Part shown: positions 22,909 through 33,181 of the stretch, piece after piece | Layout: every line of letters starts with the position of its first letter | Numbering within the stretch: the first letter of the stretch is position 1 | Assembly (NCBI GenBank): GCA_944739405.2 | Contig: OX123209.2 | Location: 11,798,217-11,862,216, forward strand | DNA length: 64,000 nt | Source of the DNA: Euclidia mi | Taxonomy: Eukaryota > Arthropoda > Insecta > Lepidoptera > Erebidae | Reading direction: 5' to 3' | Notes under the pieces: generated by a model | Told to the model about the DNA's origin: nothing | The model's database searches: none | What the model saw: the letters and a program-made list of their open reading frames with translations, nothing else | Made by a program: the position numbers and the translations under genes

Positions 22909-25900
22909 ATGTCCACATCTAAATCAAGGGTGAGGTCATCGAAAACCACGGATGATTCGAAATTTTCCAAAGCGGTGTACTGTCTTGCGCCTATGCATGA
23001 CAATATTGTGGATGCGGTGCTGAAAATCATGGACGAAGATGGACCAAGGCCTATGAGGAATATGAGACCAGCTCAGGTACTTATTATGATAATATTCGAC
23101 ACTTTTTGGTGTTATTGTGTAGTTCTGAGGAAGATTCTGAAGTCGTTGTTGGTTTGATTTCCACTCGGGGCTTAACTTTGGGTATTCCACATTAATGAAT
23201 CAATCAAAATAACGATTATGTTGTTTTGATTCTCCATACCATTTGCTTGAATGATAGTAAAGTTCACATATCACTACTAAATGTTAAGTTCCCCGCGATT
23301 CAGGGTAAATTACTAGTCTAAACCAGAAGTAGGTATCGGCTGAGAAACTGGTTTAACTATAGTGCAGCTTCTGAGTTCTGACGCACTAGGTACCCATCTC
23401 TTGTATACCTACGTTGCGAATCAGCGTTTGGCAATGTGAGATCGTTTTGGAATTCTGTGCAATCTATTTAGCCGAACTCGACCAGAGAATGGGTTACGTA
23501 GTAACTATTTAGTAATCTGTGGAGTGGAATAGGTAGGTTCTCTACCTATATAGGTTTTCTATATAGACTGTTCGGCTCTCCCCAGATAACAACAAACTTG
23601 TAGCAAGTTTAAATCAAACTTGCTAGTTTCACTGTGACAAACTTGCATGAAGTTGGTTTTCAAAGGATTTGGATGACGACGAGCACAGTTTGGTGGTCGG
23701 TCGACCTCCTAGATACAGCAGGTGGTCTGACAGCAGCTGTTCGACGAGCACCTCCTCCAAATCCTCCAATCGTCATCCAAATCCTTTGAAAAACCAACTT
23801 CATGCAAGTTTGTCACAGTGAAACTAGCAAGTTTGATTTAAACTTGCTGCAAGTTTACATTGTTATCATCAGAATTCACCGTTTTAAGGGCATGTTATCT
23901 AATACGAGCCAATGACTAATGACTGCACTGAAAGGCGTTCGCATGTGTGCGATAGCTTCTACTAAGCGCCTTGGTTGTAAATGTAGCAAAAAAGGTCTTA
24001 ACCGTGAAATGTTATAAAATCCTTTTGCCTACAGAAACTACGCAATGGAGCTGAGCGATTTGAAATAGAACATCACGGTGAATACGAGGCAAGATGTCAG
24101 CCGAGCCAGAACAAGGTGTCTCGAGTAAACAACCATAACATGGCTTACCCTAAGATGTATGATGAACTCGACAAGAAACGGTCTCTAGCCAAGGTTGGTA
24201 TTTCATTAAACAGGTTGTCACAATATCCATCACCAAGCCGAAGTCTACTCGTTTAGGACATCATGCCAAGTCATACTAAGCAAAAAGAAAACATGGGATT
24301 TTTTTTTCAAGTAGACTCATTTTTTAAGCCGCAATTAAAAGTATACGCGTGCAATTTTCGGAATACCGACTTATCCATGGGTGCATAGGACTTGCATAGA
24401 ACAGGTTGGCGGGGTAATTTCATCGATTTTGTACCTAATTACAAAAAAAAAATAGTAACTTTGAGCCTCAATATCACCTGAACCAGTGATTTCCCAGGTA
24501 TGGTGCCGAAGTAAAAAATGTTCGTAATGATTGGTAGGGTTTCACGGGTTCCAGTTTTCGTTAAATGTCTTTTTACACCCTGTAATATGATCTAGGTACT
24601 ATAATGTGCAGCGATAGTCTAGTGGAGATACCTACCAACAGACTGCCTTGTAGAGGGTATCGGTTTCGAAAGCACGGGATGTACCATAGACTTTTCGGAG
24701 TTATGTGATTATTGAATTGTTAATTATCGCCCCCATGCCTCGGAGAGCACGTTAAGAATAAACTGACATGACTCTCAGCCATCGAATATCGCTATCCCTT
24801 TGGGCTGCGAAGGTCAGACACGTATTCAGTTAAATCTAGTCAGAACAGTCAGCGAAACGCGGGTTCCAACTGGAATAACGCTAGGAATATGATGATAATG
24901 ACAATGACCGTTGGATAAGGTTCTGGTGCGGTGGCCATTCACCGGACTACGCAGCAGAAATAGAAAGCCCTATATCTGCAAGGTAGAGCGCCAGTCATCA
25001 TCCTCCTAGCGTTATCCCAGTTTCAACCCGGGGTCCGCTTTCTAGTCTAACCAGATTTGGCTGAATATTAGCTTTTCCACGGAGCGACTGCCTGTCTGAC
25101 CTCCGCAACCCGAAGTGATAGCGATATTCCGTGGTTTAGACTAGTGTCAGTTTGTTTTAGAGGTACTGACCCCCTATAACAACTGTCGAAGATTTTCATG
25201 ACAGACGGTACCGACGGCTTAACGTGCTCTCCGAGGCACGGGGCAAGCGATAATTAACAATTTAATACGCACGTAACTCCGAAAAGTCAGTGGTGCGTGC
25301 CGTGGAGTCGAACCCGATACCCTCTGCATGGCCGTCCGTTGGTATCTCCAGTAGGCTATCGCTGCCTATCCTTGGTGGAGCGCCAGTCTTGTTCGAAAAC
25401 ATTTGGAGTGGCTCCATAGTGGGCGTCTTTTGGCTGAAGTGATGATGATATTTCAGCCTTGTCCCACACTCACCGTGTGTCTATTGTACCGTCGTATGGC
25501 GCCCTACGTCCTTCTTGCTATATTTTCTTATGTACAGCTCTTAAGGGTTGTAGCGTGATGTTGCAAAGCCGCATGGCACATAGCGCTTTTGAATGAACAT
25601 GGCTTGTTTCTAGGGCATGAATATCGGAATATCGAATATCGAAAATATCGGAATATCGGACAAATATTGTGCCAGAAAATATCGATATTAGATTAGTAAA
25701 TACCGGGATTTTCGATATTTACGACATTGCTTCAAATAATCATTACCAATGAATTTCATTTATATTACTTCTTCAAAATCAATCATTTGAAGCGCGCTAT
25801 TACCCGTGCATGCGAATGTATTAAGAACAATAAATAATAATAATGTGGTATTGCGGTGAGTTCTTCTAGCGCGCCAAATATGGTAATATTGCGAGTATTC

Positions 25901-28031
25901 CTCGATACTATTTTACCATTATCTACCGATATTACTTAGGTAGGTACTTTTTGTTATATAGTTTTATTTCATTCCATAATAGACATGCCTTTTTGATTTA
26001 CCTTATCATGTCAGCCTAGAGACGTCCACTGCTGGACACATAGGCCTCCCCCAAGGTTCTCCACACAGACCGATTTTGAACCGCCCGCATCCAACCGCTT
26101 CCCGCGATCTTAACCAGATCGTTCGCTCCACCTTGCGGGATGCCTACCCCTGCTGCGTCGTCCGGTACGTGGTCGCCACTCCAGAACCTGCCTGCCCCAA
26201 CGGCCATCGGTTCTTCGCGCCATGTGCCCTGCCCATTGCCACTTCAGCCTGGCTATTTGCAGAGCTATGTCGGTGACTTTGGTTCTCCTGCGGATCTTCT
26301 CATTTCTGATTCGATCTCACAGGGAAACTCCGAGCATAGCTCTCTCCATCGCCCTCTGGGTGACCCTGAGTTTTCGGATGAGGCTCATAGTTAGCGACCA
26401 CGTCTCAGCGCCGTAGTTCATCACTGGCAACACACACTGGTCAAATACTTTCGTCTTGAGACACTACGGGATTTCGGAAGGGAAGATATGCCGTAACTTC
26501 TCGTACGCCGTCTAACCGAATTGGATTCGACGAATGACCTCTTTCTCAAAGTTTGGACCTACCCAATTGGATCATTTGTCCCAGGTAGACGTACTTGACG
26601 CCAACTTCGAGTGTGGAGTTCCCAACCTGGATAGGAGTAGGTACGACATGGACGTTAGACATGATTTTCGTCTTGTCCATGTTCATCTTAAGACCTTCTT
26701 GTTGGGAGACTCTACAGAGGCCAACTAGCACTAAGCTGAGGTCTTCCATGGTATGGTCTCAGCCATGACTACGATATCATCAACAAATCGAAGGTGAGTG
26801 GTTTACTCGCCGTTGATGTTAATGCCGAGTCCTTCCTAGTCCAGAAGCTTGAAAACGTCTTCCAGCGCAGCAGTGAAGAATTTTGGAGATATATCTCCCT
26901 GCCTCACCCCTCGCCGTAGCCGAATAGGTTTTGAGCTCTGGTCCTAGAGGCGGACTGACATGGTGGCGTTTTGGTACAAACACTTCAGCACTTCGACATA
27001 TCGATAGTCAATTTGGCATCGTTGGAGAGACTGCAGCACTGCCCAGAGGTTTCGATCGAATCAAAGGCTTTCTCATAGTCCACAAACGCCAAGCATAGAG
27101 GCTGGTTATACTCCTCGGACTTCTGTTTAACCTGCCGCAGCGTATGTATGTGGTCTATGTTACTATGGCCTTTACGGAATCCCATTTTTCATCGCTTTTG
27201 ATTCGTCTGATTTCTAGTATCGAGAATATCGAAAATATCGAATTCCGGAATTATAAAATGTTCAATATCGAAAATACCGATATTGATTAAGTGGGCCGAT
27301 ATTGCGACCCCTACTTGTTTCCAAAGTCCAATGGGCAGTTGACACCAAGGCACCGACAGATAGGTACTGTCTCGCATCTTCGTCCACAACTTGATGCTGA
27401 GGATTGCATTGCAATGGAGGCTTTGAAGTAATATTAATTGAAAGACTTAATCTTGTTTCTATAACAAGCATGTCTTCGTTTATAGTTGATAATAATATAT
27501 TTTTATTTTACCTTACAGCCTACTGCATTGTCTGCGAACCGCAGGCAGTCAGCAGGATACTCTGTTTGTAGACAGTCAAAGAATAAACCTCAGAAAAACA
27601 CAAACAGACGACGTAACAGAACGAAAAAATATATAAAACCTCAAAAAGGCAATCCCGGAATTAGTAAGCCGAAGCAGAAAATAAGGCAAAGAAACCGTTC
27701 TGCTGCTAACATTAGATTTTCAAGGATTAGAACGCATAAAGCTTGCCAGTATTCTTATCAGAGAAAGTTGGTAGAAAAATGCGTATCAACTTGCAACGAT
27801 TATGGGTCTGTGCAATCCATGAAAACGGCGGGAAATATTTTTGACAGGCAATGTGAGCCGAACCAAGATTATCAGGGTACTAATAAACAAAAGTCTTTAC
27901 GTGTAATTTCGATGGTGAGTATTAAGAAAGAGCCGAAATCTGATGCAGGATCTCACCAGGAAACTAGCCTGCCTTCTGTAACCAGTTATAATAGTTATTT
28001 GTCCATGGACCATGAACCTATGGTAGAATAA
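22909..28031 (+). CDS. Three-exon gene, unrecognised basic protein of about 279 aa
   Basis: Exons 22909-23076, 24035-24193 and 27519-28031 join in phase 0 at every junction, with CAG/GTACTT, TACAG, AAG/GTTGGT and TTACAG signals. The start ATG (MSTSKSRVRS) has G at -3. Exon 1 encodes SKAVYCLAPMHDNIVDAVLK, which could be a small helical segment. Exon 2 is mixed and charged (EIEHHGEYEARCQPSQNK). Exon 3 is very rich in Lys, Arg, Gln and Asn at its start (NTNRRRNRTKKYIKPQKGNP), contains several Cys, and ends in an acidic YLSMDHEPMVE. There is no signal peptide or membrane segment. The basic stretch could be a nuclear or nucleic-acid-binding signal, but no family is recognised. Intron 2 carries two SINEs and a hAT-like element with a nested LINE; intron 1 a fold-back MITE. 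Consistent phases and intact exons favour a real gene. Confidence 0.7.
23590..23865. mobile_element. Fold-back MITE in intron 1 of the unknown gene
   Basis: Arms of about 95 bp are inverted copies, sharing AGCAAGTTTAAATCAAACTT, GCTAGTTTCACTGTGACAAA and CATCCAAATCCTTTGAAA-type blocks. The unpaired middle contains GGTCGACCTCC. TSD not resolved. Confidence 0.75.
24611..24905 (+). repeat. Family B SINE
   Basis: Head GCAGCGATAGTCTAGTGGAG, B-box-like GGTTTCGAAAGCA, body and the tail AATAACGCTAGGAATATGAT. Intron 2 of the three-exon gene. Confidence 0.7.
24995..25368 (-). repeat. Family B SINE, inverted relative to its neighbour
   Basis: On minus: head AGGCAGCGATAGCCTACTGG, body, and tail GGGATAACGCTAGGAGGATG. 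Together with 24611-24905 it forms a tail-to-tail inverted pair about 90 bp apart that could fold in the pre-mRNA. Confidence 0.75.
25611..27313. mobile_element. hAT-like element with AATATCG subterminal repeats and nested LINE
   Basis: Left end TAGGGCATGAATATCGG and right end (complement) TAGGGGTCGCAATATCGG. The 8 bp CTTGTTTC occurs at 25603-25610 and 27314-27321, a perfect TSD. Both ends carry many copies of AATATCG in various spacings, as expected of transposase-binding subterminal repeats in hAT elements. The centre (about 26000-27190) is an RTE LINE. No transposase remains. Confidence 0.88.
26000..27190 (-). mobile_element. RTE-clade LINE fragment (reverse transcriptase and 3' end)
   Basis: On minus, 26985-27185 reads as the start of a reverse transcriptase (GFRKGHSNIDHIHTLRQV, then AFVDYEKAFDS with the first catalytic Asp). 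26546-26749 reads as the later part (GLKMNMDKTKIMSN, YVYLGQMIQLGRS). 26016-26207 is the C-terminus (ARW-like, DLVKIAGSGWMRAVQNRSVW). Many stops. The 3' tail is GTCCAGCAGTGGACGTCTC followed by GGCTGACATGA. Confidence 0.85.
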
Positions 28032-28396
28032 ATTTGAATTAACTGAATTTTACGTAACTCAATTTAGTTGCTGCATTTTCAAGACCTGTTCAGATTAAAT
28101 TGTTGTGTTTGTAAAATTTGTTTTATTTCGAAGCCCCTTCAGGTAGGTACTGATGAAAGTAGAACATTTTAATCAGAGCCTAGAAGGGCTTTTGCCGTGT
28201 GTGTTGCCAGTATTAAACCACAGAGCTGAGATATGGTCGCTCAACATGAGCTTTATCAGTAATTCAGTAGGCTCTCAGTCATTCGACCGGCCATGGAGAT
28301 GGCTATGATAGGCGTTTCACTTTGAGATCGAATTAAAAACTAGGAGATCCGCATGAGCCCCAACGTCACCGAGTATTTCCGAATACCCTAGCGGAT

Positions 28397-28615
28397 TTGG
28401 CAATGAGCGGGGAGCATAGCTCGGCAAACCAAAGGTGGGGGCAGCAAGGTTCTAGAGTGGCGGCCACGCAACGGACGTCGCAGCAGGTCGCAGGGTGGAC
28501 TGACGATTTTGTTGCGATTGCGGGAAAGGGTTGGATGCGGGCGGCTCAAGATCCGTCTGTGTGGAGAACTTTGAGGGAGTCCTATGTTTAGCAGTGGCCG
28601 TTTTTTATGAATGAA
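28397..28615 (+). mobile_element. RTE LINE, 5'-truncated C-terminal piece
   Basis: The frame reads GWTDDFVAIAGKGWMRAAQD and PSVWRTLRESYV, matching the end of the 26 kb LINE. It lacks the GTCCAGCAGTGGAC tail. It lies just 3' of the unknown gene. Confidence 0.75.
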
Positions 28616-28635
28616 TATGTTTTTTATGTATTAGC

Positions 28636-28833
28636 ATTGGCGATGCTAAGATTTTGGCTAGCGACTCTAGCGGCGAATTTGGAAGTTGTCCGGGTACGAC
28701 ACTTCTGACAGCTCAATACAATTACCACTATAACCTCGAAGCAAAGTTGTACTAAAAGCTGTCAAAAGTGTCGTACCCGGACAACTTCAAAATTCACCGC
28801 TAGAGGCGCACGGATAATCTTTGCATCGCCAAT
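28636..28833. mobile_element. Fold-back MITE of about 198 bp
   Basis: Inverted arms of about 80 bp share ATTGGCGATGC, CTCTAGCGG and GTTGTCCGGGTACGACACTT. TSD not clear. No reading frame. Confidence 0.75.
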
Positions 28834-29302
28834 AGACGATAAATGATTCACTCAACTGTCAATATTGCAATTAGTGAGTGGTAGGTATTTTAAAAATTTA
28901 TGAAAACTTCGTTTTAACTAAACATTACATTTATTTGTCTATTTACAATTCTTACAATCAAATTTAATGCGTATGTGTAATTTAATAAATCTATTCGAAT
29001 ATCATGCTTTAGCATGTATCTTACAAATGAGCAACTAATTTTCTAGAGAATAATAATTCTTGTGCTTGGTAGGCACTTTACGAATTGGTATAATTTTACC
29101 AATGAAATCGATTGCTTTCTGATTAAATTTAGAAATTTAGTGGCAACAGTCCTAGTTGCTGGTTATTGAAACAATTATTATTACTTATGGTGCTTGTAAT
29201 AGACGTAAAATTTTGCTGTCGCATGTAAACAATGAGTAAAAGATTGAAACAATAAAAAATACAAGCAACTAAAGTTATTAAAAGGTACAAGTTCTATCCT
29301 TT
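28834..29302. other. AT-rich spacer, nothing recognised
   Basis: No repeat family of the window and no coding signal seen. Confidence 0.4.
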
Positions 29303-29927
29303 TGGTGCCATCCATAAATTACGTCACACGATTCTCATGACTTTTTGACCCCTCCCCCCTCCTCATCACAGTAGTCTTATACATCCTCATTTCATTCTTC
29401 ATACAGTGTTATGCCCGATCCAGACCCTCGCGAGGCGCCTCCTAGACGCTCTCGGCATGAGTCTTAGCGACTGGAAGCTGCGCGAGTGCTAGCAATCCAC
29501 ACTCTCGATTTATTCACTTACCCGCTACGTCTACTACAAGATGGATGTGATTGAAGTGACTGCGTTAGCTACTGATATATGAATATAATGATTGGTTCCA
29601 TTTGATAAATTTCCATACAAGTGTAACAAAAATCGCTACTCTACTCTGTCATTATAAAAAAACGCGCGCGTCCTTACTCTGCAGCAGTAACATCAAAGTG
29701 AGCGAGCGCGAGTGTGGATGATTCCCTCGCCTCACCTCTCGCGTCCGAAAAACCGACACATAATGGAGCGACAGCGAGGCGAGGCGAGGGAAGACGAGAG
29801 GACACGAGCGCACCGTCCACACTCTCGTACTCGCGTTCCCTCGTGGAGAGTCTGGATCGGGCATTACATTTCACCGACCCCCTCCCCCTCTCTATGTGTG
29901 TGACGTAATTTGTGGCTGTCCCTTTTC
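29303..29927. mobile_element. TIR element with AAATTACGTCACAC ends
   Basis: The left part reads CCATAAATTACGTCACACG and GACCCCTCCCCCCTCC; the right part carries the same motifs inverted (CCCCCTCCCCCTC, GTGTGACGTAATTTGTGG). The inner 29412-29863 is a separate element inserted into it. Boundaries approximate. Confidence 0.55.
29412..29863. mobile_element. Harbinger-type MITE with TTA target duplication
   Basis: The ends TGCCCGATCCAGAC and GTCTGGATCGGGCA are inverted, flanked by TTA at 29409-29411 and 29864-29866. A 3 bp TTA duplication is typical of PIF/Harbinger, though the terminus is not the commonest form. The interior is GC-rich with many CG dinucleotides (GAGGCGAGGCGAGG) and no reliable reading frame. 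Confidence 0.7.
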
Positions 29928-30188
29928 TTCCAAAAATATCAATATTATGGTAGGAAGAGCAATGTCATACCATACACACAACAACTTATCTAACTTATCT
30001 AATCCTTGAACTAGCTTAATATGCAACCAGAAATTTCTGTTGCTTTTCAAACTCTTGTAGCGTAAAAAGCAAAAATAATTTAAACATAATAAATTTAGGC
30101 AATTACCCTATTATAAGTTCTATGAGTATTTGACATAACCATTTTATAAAAAAAGTTTGATTACAATTTCGAACAACATAAAATTAAA

Positions 30189-31778
30189 TCACCAAGGTTC
30201 ACCTAGTTCATACTTCTCAATGCATTCAATTAACCAACCGATGGGCAACGCTTTTAAATGTTGCATATTATACATAGGTTGGTACATATCTTTAAAAATT
30301 ATATAATGTGAGCAATTATACAGTTTACCATCTTTCCTTGCATGATACGGTACTAACTTTTCATTCTCCGGTATTAATTCTGGGTTGGGCACTCTACGTA
30401 ACACAATTCCTCCTGCATCGATGATTAATTTAGTTAAGCTCGCTTTATTCAATACCAGTGTCTTACTTATTTCATATTTTGTGTTAAAATTGTGCAAATA
30501 GAAGTGGCAACCGTTAAATATGCCTGGTAACTGTTTGTATTTATTATATCTTGCGTTTTTAGGGCCATTATTTGACTTTGCTCCCACACCGGTAATTTCA
30601 TACTGACTGAAGGATTCTAAATGATCTTCAGTAGACTGGTTTATCCATTCCGCAGATATAATCCATAAGCTGCTGACAATTCCCTGTAATACGTCTAAAC
30701 TAGATTGACAGACTCCATCTTCGGCGTCCACGATTAAGTGTGTGGCTTTTTTAGTCAACTTCACTTCGATGTTAACGTTACTGTGATGCTTAGCAAGTAC
30801 TTTCAATTTGTTGTGTATTGTACGGAATTGAGAAATACAGAAGACGCGTATATCATCACTACCTATTTCTTCATATATAGCTGAAATATTTGTGATGTTG
30901 ACAGTTTGCGTGCTGATAATATTATCAGCAGCCGCAAGTAAAGTATTCTTCATTTCATTGGATGCTAGTTGATAAGGAGTCTCTCCTTTACAATTCCTTA
31001 TATTGATATCAGCCCCATTTTTTACCAGTTCTTCAGCGATATCGGCATGGTTGTACCGCACTGCTTCATGTAATGGTGTCTCATTACTTTGTCCAGGTAC
31101 ATTTATCAAAGTATTGTATTGTAAAAGTAGTCTAACTAGGTCCAAGCGGCCATTTTGGACAGTTTCATGAAGTGGTGTCCATCCTGCGTTGTCTTTAGTA
31201 TTAGTATTTGCACCTGCCGCTAGTAATTCCTTGACTTTGTCGATCTTACCGAGGCGGCAGGCTACGTGGAGTGCTGTTTCTCCCTTATTGTTGCGTTTCT
31301 CGTTATTTCTAACCATAGAACTAACATTTGAGACAATAGTCTCGCTTAAGTCGGGCCGAGAGTTGGTCTTGTCTGATAAAGGCTTCTTAGTAGTAGTTGT
31401 AGTAGTCTTAACTTCTATTTTAGATGACGATGCTGCCTCGTTAGGTTTTTTAGTAGCTAAGGGAGTTTCATTTGCTTTTTTGGCGCGCTTATTAGATGTT
31501 GTACTAACATCTTTAGGACGCAACTTCTCAAAGATTTTATCTAACTCTGAAGTATATTCTACACAACGTTTCAGTCTGTCATCTATGAAAGTTTGTCCAC
31601 TAAGTGGAATATTACAGTTTGGACATTTCTTTAAGCCTTTGTGTTCGCCACATACCCAATGAAAACATTCCTTTAGCACGATCGGATCTTTACACAGTTC
31701 ACCACAAACACCACACGTATGGTCTTTCTTAGTTGCGTCTAACGCATTTAAAAACTTTTTCAGATCGGCAGCAGACAT
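30189..31778 (-). CDS. BARD1: BARD1-like protein (RING, ankyrin repeats, tandem BRCT)
   Basis: An intact 529-codon intronless frame. RING-like finger at residues 22-55 (HTCGVCGELC, ECFHWVCGEH, CPNC); the fifth metal ligand is His (HWVCGEH) where the usual pattern has Cys. Ankyrin repeats at about 165-275 (KGETALHVACRLGKIDKVK; GWTPLHETVQNGRLDLV; NETPLHEAVRYNHADIAE). Two BRCT domains at about 310-395 and 415-525 (ending LPIGWLIECIEKYELGEPW). This order is that of BARD1, the partner of BRCA1 in a nuclear E3 ubiquitin ligase acting on histone H2A and in homologous recombination. It is shorter than vertebrate BARD1 because the RING-ankyrin linker is short and Ser/Thr/Lys-rich. The start chosen, MSAADLKKFL, has A at -3; an upstream in-frame ATG at 31901 would add 41 residues unlike the family. 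Whether a BRCA1 partner exists in this species cannot be told here. Confidence 0.93.
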   Translation of the reverse strand: MSAADLKKFLNALDATKKDHTCGVCGELCKDPIVLKECFHWVCGEHKGLKKCPNCNIPLSGQTFIDDRLKRCVEYTSELDKIFEKLRPKDVSTTSNKRAKKANETPLATKKPNEAASSSKIEVKTTTTTTKKPLSDKTNSRPDLSETIVSNVSSMVRNNEKRNNKGETALHVACRLGKIDKVKELLAAGANTNTKDNAGWTPLHETVQNGRLDLVRLLLQYNTLINVPGQSNETPLHEAVRYNHADIAEELVKNGADINIRNCKGETPYQLASNEMKNTLLAAADNIISTQTVNITNISAIYEEIGSDDIRVFCISQFRTIHNKLKVLAKHHSNVNIEVKLTKKATHLIVDAEDGVCQSSLDVLQGIVSSLWIISAEWINQSTEDHLESFSQYEITGVGAKSNNGPKNARYNKYKQLPGIFNGCHFYLHNFNTKYEISKTLVLNKASLTKLIIDAGGIVLRRVPNPELIPENEKLVPYHARKDGKLYNCSHYIIFKDMYQPMYNMQHLKALPIGWLIECIEKYELGEPW

Positions 31779-31964
31779 TTTTAACACAAATACACAAAAC
31801 TTTCGCAGTTTATAGCACAGTTTTGTTGCGGTGGCGCGGGAATTCGTATTTTGACGTTTGACAGCACAGCTGACAGCTGACATTTGACACATTAAAAACA
31901 AATAAAAATGTTACCAACAATGAGGTTAGCTTGCATGTTTTCTCCAGTTTACTGGAGGTATTAA

Positions 31965-32210
31965 CAGACTGACAATCTGACATACTGAGGGTATCCGGTT
32001 CAAATTCACGAGGCGCACCGGCACCACTGACCTTTACAAATGTTAATTATCGCTAGCTCCGAGCCTCGGAGAGCACTTTAAGCTGGCAGTCGACAGTTAT
32101 ATAGGATGTCAGTACCCTTGATTATACAACTGACACTGGTCTTAGCCATGAATTATCGCTAGCCCTTTGGGTTGCAGAGGTCAGACAACGGTCGCTCTGT
32201 TGAAAAGCAA
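31965..32210 (+). repeat. Family B SINE, degraded
   Basis: Shows the family order: GTATCCGGTTCAAATTC, GTTAATTATCGCTAGC, the GAGAGCACTTTAAGC block and GGTTGCAGAGGTCAGACAAC. It lies just upstream of BARD1. Confidence 0.65.
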
Positions 32211-32230
32211 AGTAACTTTTTCTGTAGTGA

Positions 32231-32452
32231 TTTTTTTATGTATAGATTAACGCCTGTATCCCTGAAGGGGTAGGCTGAGCTGTACTATATTACCAACATT
32301 TCACCATGTTCTCAATTTTAGGTTTCGCGTTATAGGGGACCACCCTATTGCCCTTACCGGACATTCGAAAAAACTCGTTTACGTTTTGGCCCGACCTGGG
32401 AATCGAACCCGGGGCCCGATCCTGATCAGCAGACACATACGCTATGCTCAGA
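32231..32452 (-). repeat. Family A SINE, degraded
   Basis: Tail block CCCCTTCAGGGATACAGGCG and head GGTTCGATTCCCAGGTCGGG on minus, with internal deletions. The head is incomplete at the right end. Confidence 0.7.
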
Positions 32453-32853
32453 ACTAGACAGTCAAATAGTGATCATTGTTGTGTTTATTGATTTTTAGGC
32501 TAAGTGCTTTTGATTCGCATTAGTTTTATGCTATGCCGCCTTTTAGCGAGAGCAGCATAACAATTTATTAGGATAGTTCTCAGTATATATGACAACTGGA
32601 ATAATTACCAGCTCCATAGGATAGCCAGACTTAACGAGCTCCGAAAGTATGGAAACAGCATAATACCCTTACCATCGGTCTGTATAAGTTTCGTCTTCTT
32701 CATAAATTGAACGTAGGTAGGTACTTTATACAATAATTATCATGTTAAAGAGCAAGTTCAATTGCATCAATAGTATTGGCCACAGAATAGATGTAGGAAG
32801 GGAGTTGTGGCATAAAATAACTCCTTCAAGACATGCAAATAAGAGCACGTGCT

Positions 32854-32903
32854 CGTGAGCCTGTTAAATATTATGTACCTACATCATATTTAACAGGCTC
32901 ACG
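32854..32903. repeat. Hairpin with 18 bp perfect stem
   Basis: CGTGAGCCTGTTAAATAT is followed after 14 bases by its complement. It lies between BARD1 and the transferrin gene. Confidence 0.6.
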
Positions 32904-33027
32904 TTGCTTGCTGGGGCCTAATGTGGTAGTTTTCTAGACATGGCTTGTATTGTGATGAAGTTTCTGTATGTGCTCTGAAAAGTTACCACTAGAAGCTTAC
33001 ACCTTATTCTCGATGCTGGTGTGTTTG

Positions 33028-33071
33028 CCGGAATGTGCATTCAGATACAAATCTGAATGCACATGCCGGCA
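33028..33071. repeat. Hairpin with stem of about 19 bp
   Basis: GCCGGAATGTGCATTCAGAT pairs with ATCTGAATGCACATGCCGGC across a very short loop; one bulge. Purpose unknown. Confidence 0.6.
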
Positions 33072-33181
33072 CATTTGTGTACTGTAAATATCAATTTAGA
33101 CAATAAAGAAATAAAACGCACTTAAAAATTATAAATCTGTTTAATTATCACAATAAAGTATTTTAAATTCGTCTAAAAACG

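Noticed and set aside
29674..29908. Overlapping frames in the CG-rich segment
   Set aside because: They arise from the low-complexity GAGGCG-type interior of a MITE; no domain seen.
31189..31662. Plus-strand frame of 157 codons
   Set aside because: It is the complement of the BARD1 coding region; the BARD1 strand has clear domains, this one none.
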